DNA of 64,000 nucleotides. It comes from Streptomyces sp. VRA16 Mangrove soil (lineage in GTDB: Bacteria; Actinomycetota; Actinomycetes; Streptomycetales; Streptomycetaceae). Under the pieces are notes generated by a model, which worked only from the letters and a program-made list of their open reading frames with translations, had not been told where the DNA came from and searched no databases. Each line of letters starts with the position of its first letter. Position 1 is the stretch's first letter. The position numbers were made by a program, and so were the translations under genes. Positions 35,168 through 43,332 of the stretch are shown here, piece by piece. The stretch covers positions 558,001-622,000 of the forward strand of contig NZ_JAFVLN010000001.1 of the NCBI RefSeq assembly GCF_017377775.1. Direction: 5' to 3'.

Positions 35168-35182
35168 AATCATTCAATGATT
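35168..35182. promoter_or_regulatory. Perfect palindrome, probable FadR-type operator
   Basis: AATCATT-C-AATGATT is a perfect dyad and strikingly AT-rich against about 72 percent GC surroundings. It lies 59 nt before the GntR start and 43 nt before the dehydratase start. Form and position suit the divergent regulator. Confidence 0.7.
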
Positions 35183-35224
35183 GCTCCGCATCACCGGCAT
35201 CGTACGCGTGAAGGAGTGATCCGT

Positions 35225-36949
35225 ATGACCGAAGGCCGACGCAGCCAAGCCTGGTTCGGAGCCGCGGGACGCGGTGGCATGGTGTACCGCTCATGGATGC
35301 GCAACCAGGGCTTCGGACCGGAGGTCTTCGACGGTCGCCCGGTGATCGGCATCGCCGTCTCCGCCTCCGAACTCGCCCCATGCAACGCCCACTTGCCGCG
35401 CGTCGCCGAAGCCGTCAAGCGCGGCGTCTGGCAGGCCGGGGGCTTCCCCCTGGAGTTCCCGACGATGGCGACCGGCGAGACCCTGATGCGGCCCACCGCC
35501 ATGCTCTACCGCAACCTCATGGCGATGGAGGTCGAGGAGCTGATCCGCGCCAACCCGCTCGACGGCGTGGTGCTGCTCTCCGGCTGCGACAAGACGACCC
35601 CGGCGATGCTGATGGGCGCCGCCAGCGTCGACCTGCCCGCCGTGATGGTCACCGGCGGACCCATGCTCAACGGCAAGTTCCAGGGCCGCGACGTCGGTTC
35701 GGGCACCGCGGTGTGGCAGATGGAGGCCGAGGTCAAGGCCGGTCGGATGACCGAGGAGGAGTGCTTCTTCGCCGAGGGGTGCATGGCCCGCTCCAACGGC
35801 CACTGCATGACGATGGGCACCGCCTCCACCATGGCCTGCATGGCGGAGACCCTCGGCATGCAACTGCCCGGCTCCGCCACCTGGCCCGCCGTCGACATGC
35901 GCCGCTTCGAGACCGGACAGGCCGCGGGCCGCCGGATCGTGGAGATGGTCGAGGAGGAACTGCGCCCCTCGCGGATCCTCACCCGGGAGGCCTTCGAGAA
36001 CGCGATCCGCACCAACGCCGCGATCGGCGGCTCCACCAACGCGCTCATCCACCTCACCGCTCTCGCGGGCCGCGTCGGCGTCCCTCTCGACCTGGAGGAC
36101 TTCGACCGGCTGGCGCGCGACGTCCCGACGCTGCTCAACCTGATGCCGTCCGGGAAGTACCTCATGGAGGACTTCTGCTACGCGGGCGGCCTGCCCGCCG
36201 TCCACCGCGAACTCGTCCGCGCCGGACTGCTCCACGGCGACCAGGTCACCGTGACCGGACGCGGCATCGCCGAGAACACGGCGGACGCCGAACGCATCGG
36301 CGACGAGGTCATCACCCCCGTCGACGCCCCGTTCCAGCCCGCCGGGACCGGCACCGCCGTGCTGCGGGGCAACCTCTGCCCCGACGGCGCCGTCATCAAG
36401 CAGTCGGCGGCCTCCCCGCATCTGCTCACCCACACCGGCACCGCCCGCGTCTTCGACACCCCGGAGGCGTACCACGCGGTGTGCGACGACCCGGACCTCG
36501 ACGTCGACGAGAACACCGTCCTCGTCATCCGCGGCGCGGGCCCCAAGGGCTACCCGGGCATGCCCGAGGTCTCCAACGTGCCCCTGCCGACCAAGCTGCT
36601 GAAGGCGGGCGTCACCGACATGGTCCGCGTCTGCGACGGCCGGATGAGCGGCACCGGCTACGGCACCGTCGTCCTGCACGTCGCCCCCGAGGCGGCGGCC
36701 GGCGGCCCCCTCGCCCTCGTACGCGACGGGGACACCATCACCCTGGACGTACCGAAGCGCAGCCTGCGGCTGAACGTCGACGACGAGGAGTTGGAGCGGC
36801 GACGGGCGTCCTGGCAGCCTCCGGCCCCCCGGCACACCAGCGGCTACGCGTGGTTGTACACGCACCACGTCGAAGGGGCCGACCGCGGCGCCGACTTCGA
36901 CTTCCTGCGCGGCTGCCGCGGCCACGCCGTCCCCCGAGACTCGCACTGA
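35225..36949 (+). CDS. IlvD/Edd-family sugar-acid dehydratase (574 aa)
   Basis: Fe-S dehydratase. Cys53 (CNAHL), Cys121 (SGCDKTTPA) and Cys194 (NGHCMTMGTASTMA) have exactly the spacing of the [2Fe-2S] ligands of Rhizobium L-arabinonate dehydratase, six residues earlier. C-terminal GAGPKGYPGMPE and RVCDGRMSGTGYGTVVLH carry the catalytic Ser region. Length fits arabinonate/xylonate dehydratases rather than dihydroxyacid dehydratase. It would convert a sugar acid to a 2-keto-3-deoxy acid. ATG 35225 follows AAGGAG. Followed by an FAH-family enzyme, so a non-phosphorylative sugar-acid pathway is likely. Confidence 0.88.
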   Translation: MTEGRRSQAWFGAAGRGGMVYRSWMRNQGFGPEVFDGRPVIGIAVSASELAPCNAHLPRVAEAVKRGVWQAGGFPLEFPTMATGETLMRPTAMLYRNLMAMEVEELIRANPLDGVVLLSGCDKTTPAMLMGAASVDLPAVMVTGGPMLNGKFQGRDVGSGTAVWQMEAEVKAGRMTEEECFFAEGCMARSNGHCMTMGTASTMACMAETLGMQLPGSATWPAVDMRRFETGQAAGRRIVEMVEEELRPSRILTREAFENAIRTNAAIGGSTNALIHLTALAGRVGVPLDLEDFDRLARDVPTLLNLMPSGKYLMEDFCYAGGLPAVHRELVRAGLLHGDQVTVTGRGIAENTADAERIGDEVITPVDAPFQPAGTGTAVLRGNLCPDGAVIKQSAASPHLLTHTGTARVFDTPEAYHAVCDDPDLDVDENTVLVIRGAGPKGYPGMPEVSNVPLPTKLLKAGVTDMVRVCDGRMSGTGYGTVVLHVAPEAAAGGPLALVRDGDTITLDVPKRSLRLNVDDEELERRRASWQPPAPRHTSGYAWLYTHHVEGADRGADFDFLRGCRGHAVPRDSH

Positions 36950-36967
36950 CGACCCCAGGAGCACCGT

Positions 36968-38128
36968 ATGACGCTCACGGCCGAGTCCGTGCTGCCCGCC
37001 GACGCCCAGGACGCGCTGCTCGTCGCCCGCGTCCACGAACCCGACTGGGACGGCCCCTGCGTGGCCGCCGTCCGCGACGCGCACACCGTGGACCTCACCG
37101 CGCACGCGCCCACCGTCTCCGACCTGCTGGAGCGCGACGACGCCGCGGACGTCGTACGCCATGCCCCCGGCGGCCGCCGCCGGCCCCTCGACGACCTGCT
37201 CGCGGCGACCGTGGCCGGGCGACGTGACCTGCCGCACCTGCTGGCCCCGGTCGACCTCCAGGTGATCAAGGCGGCGGGCGTCACGTTCGCGGAGAGCCTG
37301 ATGGAACGGGTCATCGAGGAACGCACCGGCGGCGACCCGTCCCTGGCCGCCCGCACGCGCGACCGACTCGCCGCGTCCGTGGGCCCGGTGACATCGGTGC
37401 GGCCGGGTTCGCCCGAAGCCGCCAAGGCCAAGGAGATCCTGCTCGCCGAGGGCCTCTGGTCGCAGTACCTGGAGGTCGGCATCGGCCCCGACCCGGAGGT
37501 GTTCACCAAGGCGCCGGTCCTGTCGGCGGTGGGCACCGGCGCCCGCGTCGGCATCCTCGCCGGATCCGTGTGGAACAACCCCGAACCGGAGGCCGTCCTC
37601 GCCGTCGACTCCCGGGGCCGGGTCCGCGGCGCCCTGCTGGGCAACGACGTCAACCTCCGTGACATCGAGGGCCGCAGCGCGCTGCTGCTGCCCCGCGCCA
37701 AGGACAACAACGCCTCGTGCGCCCTCGGCCCGTTCCTGCGGCTGTTCGACGGCGGCTTCGGCCTGGACGACGTACGCGCCCTCGACATCGACCTCGACGT
37801 CACCGGCACGGACGGCTTCGTCCTGCGCGGCACCAGCACCATGCGCAGCATCAGCCGCGACGTCCTCGACCTGGTCGCGTCCGTGCACGGCGAGCACCAT
37901 CAACACCCCGACGGATTCGTGCTGTTCACCGGCACTCTGTTCGCGCCCACGCAGGACAGGGACGCCCCTGGGGAGGGCTTCACCCACCACGAGGGCGACG
38001 TCGTCCGCGTCTCCAGCCCCCGCCTGGGCGCCCTGGTCAACACCGTCACCACGAGCGAGGCGGCGCCGCCGTGGGAGTACGGGCTGCGGCGCCTGATGCG
38101 GAGCCTGGCCGCCAGGGGAGCGCTCTGA
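36968..38128 (+). CDS. Fumarylacetoacetate hydrolase family protein, probable 2-keto-3-deoxy sugar-acid dehydratase (386 aa)
   Basis: FAH fold. Seen: VIKAAGVTFAESLMERVIEER, EVFTKAPVLSAVGTGARVGI, ALLGNDVNLRDIEGRSALLLPRAKDNN (metal-site region) and GEHHQHPDGFVLFTGTLFAP. This form resembles 2-keto-3-deoxy-D-arabinonate/xylonate dehydratases, which yield 2-oxoglutarate semialdehyde in the Weimberg-type route. It lies 18 nt after the dehydratase gene. The dehydrogenase that would oxidise the semialdehyde is not in the window. Its stop codon TGA coincides with the left 3-bp flank of a MITE-like element, so the insertion landed exactly at the gene end. Confidence 0.82.
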   Translation: MTLTAESVLPADAQDALLVARVHEPDWDGPCVAAVRDAHTVDLTAHAPTVSDLLERDDAADVVRHAPGGRRRPLDDLLAATVAGRRDLPHLLAPVDLQVIKAAGVTFAESLMERVIEERTGGDPSLAARTRDRLAASVGPVTSVRPGSPEAAKAKEILLAEGLWSQYLEVGIGPDPEVFTKAPVLSAVGTGARVGILAGSVWNNPEPEAVLAVDSRGRVRGALLGNDVNLRDIEGRSALLLPRAKDNNASCALGPFLRLFDGGFGLDDVRALDIDLDVTGTDGFVLRGTSTMRSISRDVLDLVASVHGEHHQHPDGFVLFTGTLFAPTQDRDAPGEGFTHHEGDVVRVSSPRLGALVNTVTTSEAAPPWEYGLRRLMRSLAARGAL

Positions 38129-38303
38129 GAGCCTGTCTTTGAACCCCCGCCTGCGCCCCGACGCCCGGCACGCACGCTCGCCGCACGTCGTGCCAGGACA
38201 GGTGGCTCCGCCACATGACCTGGCACGACGCACGACGATCGCACGCACCGACCGCCGCTGCGCCCGCCCTCCGGCCGGACGACGGGGGTTCAAAGACAGG
38301 CTC
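38129..38303. mobile_element. MITE-like element with 21-bp perfect terminal inverted repeats
   Basis: The ends, starting GAGCCTGTCTTTGAAC at 38129 and its exact complement ending at 38303, are perfect over 21 bp and are flanked on both sides by TGA (38126-38128 and 38304-38306), a likely 3-bp target duplication. The 175-bp interior holds no gene. It has a second dyad, CGTCGTGCCAGG (38186-38197) with its complement (38219-38230), enclosing GGTGG-ctccg-CCAC, so it could fold into a long hairpin. GAG-starting ends and a TNA target fit IS5-family (IS1031-like) mobilisation, which is inference. It may also terminate the upstream operon. Confidence 0.72.
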
Positions 38304-38401
38304 TGACACCGCCGCGCTCCGGTTCCCCTTTCGGGTGGGATCCGGTCCCGCCGGGCGCGGGCAGGCGCACCGGACGGCCGCACGCGTCGACCATATGGGC
38401 C

Positions 38402-39040
38402 ATGCGCATCGCACCCCCGGCCCTGCCCGACCGGTCCGTGACCGCGGCGGCGACCGCACTGGCGGCCGTCGCCGCCGTCGTCGGCGCCACGGCGTACACC
38501 GTCGTCACCCTGACGACCGGCGACGAGCGGGTCGTCGTGGATTCGATCATGGCGCAGGACCTGTCGCGGGACGAGTACCTCGCCAACGCCTCCCGTGACG
38601 TCTTCCACGGCACGGTCGTCGGCCTGAAGTCCCAGGCCGGGACCGACCAGCCGGGCGAGAGGGAACAGCTGTGGCGGGTCCGGGTCAACCGGGCCTTCAA
38701 GGGCGACGCGTCGGGGACGGTGATCGTCGACACCGTCGCGTACACCGCAGGCGACGGCTCGCTCACCGCCGAGGGCGGCGCCGTCGTCCCCGAACCCGGC
38801 CGGATGTACGTCTTCTCCGGCATCCAGGAAGGCAGCACCCGCGTCTACCACCCCTACGGCGGCACGGTGGGTACCCGCCCGTCACCCGGCCTCGACGAGC
38901 CGTTCGGCCTCGCGGACGGCGCCCGCCCCCTGCATCCGGAACGCTTCCGCGGCGCCCGGACGGTGACCGACTACTGGACCACCGTGATCCGGAACGAGAC
39001 CGAGGGACCCGCGCCCGACCGACCCGGCGCCGCACCGTGA
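38402..39040 (+). CDS. Hypothetical membrane-anchored exported protein (212 aa)
   Basis: One N-terminal hydrophobic segment (AAATALAAVAAVVGATAYTVV) acting as signal anchor, then an extracytoplasmic domain with DVFHGTVVGLKSQAG, WRVRVNRAFKGDASG and PEPGRMYVFSGIQEGS. This beta-rich pattern, in which a quantity is compared with a given rate or release step, is common in actinobacterial hypothetical proteins but I do not recognise a named family. The ATG at 38402 has no clear ribosome binding site. It starts about 100 nt after the MITE-like element. Confidence 0.6.
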   Translation: MRIAPPALPDRSVTAAATALAAVAAVVGATAYTVVTLTTGDERVVVDSIMAQDLSRDEYLANASRDVFHGTVVGLKSQAGTDQPGEREQLWRVRVNRAFKGDASGTVIVDTVAYTAGDGSLTAEGGAVVPEPGRMYVFSGIQEGSTRVYHPYGGTVGTRPSPGLDEPFGLADGARPLHPERFRGARTVTDYWTTVIRNETEGPAPDRPGAAP

Positions 39041-39220
39041 TCCGGTCCGCTGTCGCGCCGTCGTACCAGGTCGGGGTCATTGTCCGTGCTCCGTAACGAT
39101 CTGACACGAGTGGCGTGGAATGCCCGGTTCCGCGGGCACACTTCCCCGGCAGCGATCAATCGGCCGTGCGCACCTCACAGATGCGCACCGCACCGGCAGT
39201 ACTACATCGGGGGAAAGATC

Positions 39221-39949
39221 ATGCGTGTGATGCGCAAGAGCATGAAGGCGTACGCCCTGGGCGCGGCCGTCGCGGCGGCCCTGACCGTCACCGCCTGCGG
39301 CCCCGGCGGCAGCGACGACAAGGCCGACGGCAGCGCGAGTCCGTCCGCGAGCACGTCGGCGAGCGCTTCGGCGAGTGCTTCCGCCGGCGCCTCCCCGTCG
39401 CAGAGCGCGTCCTCGACCCCGTCGAGGACGGCCTCGGCCTCGACGACCGGGTCGGCCGGCGGCAACGGAGGCGCGAGCGGCGGCAGCGGGTCGAAGGACT
39501 GGGACTACGCCGACCGGCAGACCCCGCCGACCGGCTCCGTCTGCGACCACGACGGACAGGGCCCCTACGGGAAGATCGAGGGGCTCGCCGTGGGCGGCGA
39601 GACCCCCTACGCCACGCTGGACCTCGTGCTCGGCATGTACCAGTGCGACGGCGAAGGACCCACCTTCGTCCCCAGCAGCGCGACCGGCGCCGCGACGACC
39701 GTCGCCGTCGACTCCAACCACCTCAAGGTGGTCGTGGGCGGCCGGCTCGCCAGCGACCTCGGCACCAAGACACCGAAGGCGAACGCCTTCTTCGACGAGC
39801 TCGGCAAGCTGGACTCCGAGGGCGGGCTCAAGGGCGCCAAGGCACCCGAGTTCTACTTCCGGGTCGACTCCGCGTCCGACGACGTGAACGTGATGCCCGA
39901 CGACAGCACCCACATCATCTACCTGTACCAGATCATCGACGGTGACTGA
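39221..39949 (+). CDS. Hypothetical lipoprotein with Ser/Ala-rich linker (242 aa)
   Basis: Signal peptide ending in lipobox TVTAC (Cys26), followed by about 60 residues of Ser/Ala/Thr/Gly low complexity (SASPSASTSASASASASAG), a typical cell-wall-spanning linker. The globular part (DWDYADRQTPPTGSVCDHDG, YATLDLVLGMYQCDGEG, TTVAVDSNHLKVVVGG) has two Cys that may pair. ATG 39221 follows GGGGGAAAG. Function unknown. It ends just before a hairpin at 39959-39987. Confidence 0.7.
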   Translation: MRVMRKSMKAYALGAAVAAALTVTACGPGGSDDKADGSASPSASTSASASASASAGASPSQSASSTPSRTASASTTGSAGGNGGASGGSGSKDWDYADRQTPPTGSVCDHDGQGPYGKIEGLAVGGETPYATLDLVLGMYQCDGEGPTFVPSSATGAATTVAVDSNHLKVVVGGRLASDLGTKTPKANAFFDELGKLDSEGGLKGAKAPEFYFRVDSASDDVNVMPDDSTHIIYLYQIIDGD

Positions 39950-39958
39950 CGGGCAGGA

Positions 39959-39987
39959 CGGGGCCGCCGGACGCTTGTGTGGCCCCG
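39959..39987 (+). terminator. Hairpin after the lipoprotein gene
   Basis: CGGGGCC and GGCCCCG form a perfect 7-bp stem with a 15-nt loop, 10 nt past the lipoprotein stop and before the cyclase gene. Confidence 0.5.
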
Positions 39988-40009
39988 CCGATGCCTTCAG
40001 GATGCAGGC

Positions 40010-40852
40010 ATGTCTGAGCCCACGGCAGCAGCCGCACCAGCGTCGCCGTCCGTACTCGCCGCTCTGGTGGCCGAGTTGAGCAGCGGCGGGATCGAAGTCG
40101 TCGATCTCACCGCGCCGTTGTCGTCCGGCACACCGGTGCTCAGGCTGCCGCCCGAGTTCGGGCAGACCCAGGTGTTCGAGCTGGAGGAGATCAGCCGGTA
40201 CGACGACCGGGGACCGGCCTGGTACTGGAACAACTTCCGCTCCGGGGAGCACACCGGCACCCACTTCGACGCCCCCAACCACTGGGTGACCGGCAAGGAC
40301 CTCGCGGACATCGCCTCGGTCCCCGCCCGGCAGCTCGTCGCCCCCGCCGCCGTCCTCGACGTCACCGACGAGGTCGCCAAGGACCCGGACTTCCTCGTCG
40401 AGGTGGAGCACATCGAGGCGTGGCAGGACCGGCACGGCGCCCTGCCCGACGGTGGCTGGCTGTTCGTGCGGACCGGCTGGAGCAGCAGGTCCCACGCACA
40501 GGAACCGTTCCTGAACGCCGACGCGAACGGCCCGCACACTCCCGGACTCTCCGTCGCGTGCGCGCGCTGGGTCGCCGAGGAGTCGCCGGTGACGGGGCTC
40601 GGCGTGGAGACCGTGGGCACCGACGCGGGCGCGGCGCACGGCTTCGATCCGGCGTTCCCCTGTCACTCGTACCTCATGGGCAGCGGCAAGTACGGGCTGA
40701 CGCAGCTGCAGAACCTCGACCGGCTGCCGTCCACCGGGGCCGTTGTCATCGCCGGGCCGCTGCCCATCGTCTCCGGATCCGGGGCGCCCGCCCGGGTCCT
40801 CGCACTCGTCGAGCGGACCGGGCGGACGGGACAGGCGGGGCGGACGTCGTGA
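40010..40852 (+). CDS. Cyclase-family protein, kynurenine-formamidase-like (280 aa)
   Basis: Metal-dependent hydrolase/cyclase. The signature is the zinc motif SGEHTGTHFDAPNHW (HxGTHxD), with VVDLTAPLSSGTPVLRLPP in the N-terminal part and GVETVGTDAGAAHGFDPAFPCHSYLMG towards the end. Members hydrolyse formamides or act on isatin (isatin hydrolase). The last residues overlap the next gene by 4 nt (GTGA), so it is translationally coupled to a ThDP enzyme. This pairing suggests a short pathway that first opens or deacylates a small molecule and then decarboxylates or ligates a 2-oxo acid (inference). Confidence 0.8.
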   Translation: MSEPTAAAAPASPSVLAALVAELSSGGIEVVDLTAPLSSGTPVLRLPPEFGQTQVFELEEISRYDDRGPAWYWNNFRSGEHTGTHFDAPNHWVTGKDLADIASVPARQLVAPAAVLDVTDEVAKDPDFLVEVEHIEAWQDRHGALPDGGWLFVRTGWSSRSHAQEPFLNADANGPHTPGLSVACARWVAEESPVTGLGVETVGTDAGAAHGFDPAFPCHSYLMGSGKYGLTQLQNLDRLPSTGAVVIAGPLPIVSGSGAPARVLALVERTGRTGQAGRTS

Positions 40853-42504
40853 AGGTCGCCGAAGCGGTCGGACGGGCCCTCGTCGCCGCCGGGGTCGGAC
40901 AGGTCTTCGGCGTCGTCGGCTCCGGGAACTTCCACGTCACCAACGCGATGGCCGCGGCGGGCGCCCGTTTCGTCGCCACCCGGCACGAGGGCGGCGCCGC
41001 CACCATGGCCGACGCGTACGCCCGGGTCAGCGGCGCCGTGGCCGCGGTCAGCGTGCACCAGGGCTGCGGGCTCACCAACGCCCTCACCGGCATCGGCGAG
41101 GCCGCCAAGAGCCGTACGCCACTGGTCGTCGTGGCGGCGGAGGCGTCCCAGCCGCGCTCCAACTTCTCCGTCGATCAACGGGCGTTGGCGGAGGCGGTGG
41201 GTGCGCGCAGCACCCGTGTGACCTCGGCGCAGGACGCCGTCGCGCAGACCTGCGCGGCGGTGCGCGACGCCGTACGGGAGCGGCGCACCCTCGTGCTCAA
41301 CCTCCCGCTCGACGTCCAGGCCCAGGACGTCCCGGACACGGAGGCGGCAGCGGCGCTGGCCGCCGTCGCCCCGCCGGCCGCACGCGCCGCCGTCGAACCC
41401 GCCGATACCGACATCGCGGCCCTCGCCGACGTCCTCGCGCGCGCCGAACGCCCGGTGTTCCTCGCGGGGCGCGGCTCGCGCGGACCCGGTTGCCGCGCGG
41501 CACTGGAAGCCCTGGCCGAACGGTGCGGCGCGCTGCTCGCGACATCGGCGGTGGCCCGTGGCCTCTTCCACGGCAACGCGTGGTCGCTCGACGTCTCGGG
41601 CGGCTTCGCGTCACCCCTGGCCGCCGAACTGATCCGGGGCGCCGACGCGATCGTGGCCTGGGGCTGCTCGCTGACCATGTGGACGACCCGGCACGGCGCG
41701 CTCATCGGCCCCGGGGCCACGCTCGTCCAGGTCGACGACGACCCGGCCGCGCTCGGCGGACAGCGCCCCGTCGACCTCGGCGTCACGGGGGACGTCCGCA
41801 TCACCGCCGAGCGGATCCGTACCGCACTCGGCTCCGGCGAGCGCACCGGCTACCGCGCGCCGGAGAACGGCGAGGCCCTCGCCGCCCGGCTGCGCTGGCG
41901 CGACATCCCGTACGAGGACGAGTCCACCCGCGACCGCATCGACCCGCGCACCCTCAGCATCGCCCTCGACGACATCCTCCCCGCCGAGCGGGTCATCGGC
42001 GTCGACTCCGGCAACTTCATGGGCCACCCGACGATGTACCTGTCCGTCCCCGACGAGCAGGGCCTGTGCTTCACGCAGGCGTTCCAGTCGATCGGCCTCG
42101 GCCTGGCCACCGCCGTCGGCGCCGCCCTCGCCCGCCCCGACCGCCTCCCGGTCGCCGCGCTCGGCGACGGCGGGGCCCTGATGAGCGCCGTCGAACTCGA
42201 CACCGTCCGCAGGCTCGGTCTGCCCATGGTGGTCGTCGTCTACAACGACGACGCGTACGGGGCGGAAGTGCACCACTTCGGCCCGGACGGGCACCCGCTC
42301 GACACGGTCGAGTTCCCGCCCACCGACATCGCCGCCGTCGCCCGCGGCTACGGGTTCGAGGCGGTCACCGTGCGCACCCCGGCCGATCTGAAGGCCGTCC
42401 GGGACTGGGTCGAGGGGCCGCGCCACGCCCCGCTCCTCGTGGATGCGAAAGTGGTGCGGGACCACGGGTCGTGGTGGCTCGAAGAGGCGTTCAAGGGGCA
42501 CTGA
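40849..42504 (+). CDS. Thiamine-diphosphate-dependent enzyme, acetolactate-synthase-like (551 aa)
   Basis: Three-domain ThDP enzyme. Seen: FGVVGSGNFHVTNAM, TRHEGGAATMADAYARVSG with catalytic Glu, QGCGLTNALTGIGEAAKSRTPL, the central domain AERPVFLAGRGSRGP, and the ThDP/Mg motif ALGDGGALMSAVELDTVRRLGLPMVVVVYNDDAYG (GDG...NDD). Length matches acetolactate synthase and sulfoacetaldehyde/benzoylformate-type enzymes. FSVDQRALAEAVGA replaces the usual FQE region, so it is a paralogue with an unknown substrate. GTG start overlaps the cyclase gene. It does not look like the leftmost benzoylformate decarboxylase. Confidence 0.85.
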   Translation: MKVAEAVGRALVAAGVGQVFGVVGSGNFHVTNAMAAAGARFVATRHEGGAATMADAYARVSGAVAAVSVHQGCGLTNALTGIGEAAKSRTPLVVVAAEASQPRSNFSVDQRALAEAVGARSTRVTSAQDAVAQTCAAVRDAVRERRTLVLNLPLDVQAQDVPDTEAAAALAAVAPPAARAAVEPADTDIAALADVLARAERPVFLAGRGSRGPGCRAALEALAERCGALLATSAVARGLFHGNAWSLDVSGGFASPLAAELIRGADAIVAWGCSLTMWTTRHGALIGPGATLVQVDDDPAALGGQRPVDLGVTGDVRITAERIRTALGSGERTGYRAPENGEALAARLRWRDIPYEDESTRDRIDPRTLSIALDDILPAERVIGVDSGNFMGHPTMYLSVPDEQGLCFTQAFQSIGLGLATAVGAALARPDRLPVAALGDGGALMSAVELDTVRRLGLPMVVVVYNDDAYGAEVHHFGPDGHPLDTVEFPPTDIAAVARGYGFEAVTVRTPADLKAVRDWVEGPRHAPLLVDAKVVRDHGSWWLEEAFKGH

Positions 42505-42543
42505 CACCCCGCGCGCACAGGGTGAGGGGCGAGGGGCGAGCGA

Positions 42544-43116
42544 GTGGGCGACGGATCGGCGCTGTTCAGCGCGCACGTGGCAGAGCGTGTCGACGAGGTC
42601 GTGGCCGGGTTTCCGCGCGGCGCCGGGATCTACGCGGTGACCCTGCGGATCGACAGCGTGGACCAGGACCCGCGGTGCCCGTACGTGGCCGTGGGCTACA
42701 CGACCGAGGCGGACGCGGCGGATGCCGCGGACAAGGCGGCGGACGCGTGGGAGGCGCGCTGGAGTTACGCCTTCTTCCCGGTGACGGGTCTCGAAGGGGT
42801 GGCGGCCGTCGGCCGCGAGCGGGGTGGCGCCGAGCTGTTCCGGCGGGCGGCCGGGGAACTGGACCTCTGGTACGAGGACGGTGACGAGCCGGACGCGCCG
42901 GACGAACACGAGGAGCGGCTCGCCGAGTGGTTCGCGCAGGTGTGTGTCGCCGCGGCCCGGCGTCTGCACGAGAGCGGCCGGATCACGTCGACCCTGGGGC
43001 GTCGCGTACCGGTCGTCCTCTACGACATGTTCGACCCCGACGCCATGTTCCGGCTGACCGCGCGGGCCAATCCGGCGGAGCTCGTCGCGGAGTTCATGGC
43101 CGAGGAGGAGCCGTAG
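42544..43116 (+). CDS. Hypothetical cytosolic protein (190 aa)
   Basis: Unrecognised. Acidic protein starting MGDGSALFSAHVAERVDEVV from GTG 42544, with IYAVTLRIDSVDQDPRCPYVAVGYTTEADA, WSYAFFPVTGLEGV and RRLHESGRITSTLGRRVPVVLYDMFDPDAM. The layout (helical N-terminus, short beta strand near IYAVTL, then WFAQVCVAAARRLHESG) resembles DUF4303-type proteins, which I cannot confirm. No signal peptide. A GAGGGGCGAG stretch precedes the start. Encoded alone. Confidence 0.6.
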   Translation: MGDGSALFSAHVAERVDEVVAGFPRGAGIYAVTLRIDSVDQDPRCPYVAVGYTTEADAADAADKAADAWEARWSYAFFPVTGLEGVAAVGRERGGAELFRRAAGELDLWYEDGDEPDAPDEHEERLAEWFAQVCVAAARRLHESGRITSTLGRRVPVVLYDMFDPDAMFRLTARANPAELVAEFMAEEEP

Positions 43117-43332
43117 CCGGGCCTCGGCCTCCAGGGAGGGCGTGCGGAGGCTGGCTCAGAACGAACGCAACCCCCGTCCGTAATGGACCTGTTGTGTCGT
43201 TCACGGTGAGCACGGGTGCTGGGTAAACGCGCCAACGATTGCGGACGCGTCCGCTCCGGGTGACGCCCGCCCGGCACTCGTTCATCATCTGTCCCGGAAG
43301 TCTCAACTGCCTTACGGAAAAGGGAGATTGAC

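Noticed and set aside
38129..38303. The long inverted repeat considered as a plain terminator or a CRISPR-like repeat.
   Set aside because: Arms are 133 bp apart with a 3-bp flank duplication, and there is no repeated spacer array; a MITE-like element explains it better, although it may also end transcription.
35291..38851. A 1186-codon open frame on the minus strand across the dehydratase and FAH genes.
   Set aside because: Antisense shadow of two genes with exact catalytic motifs; no known domain in its translation.
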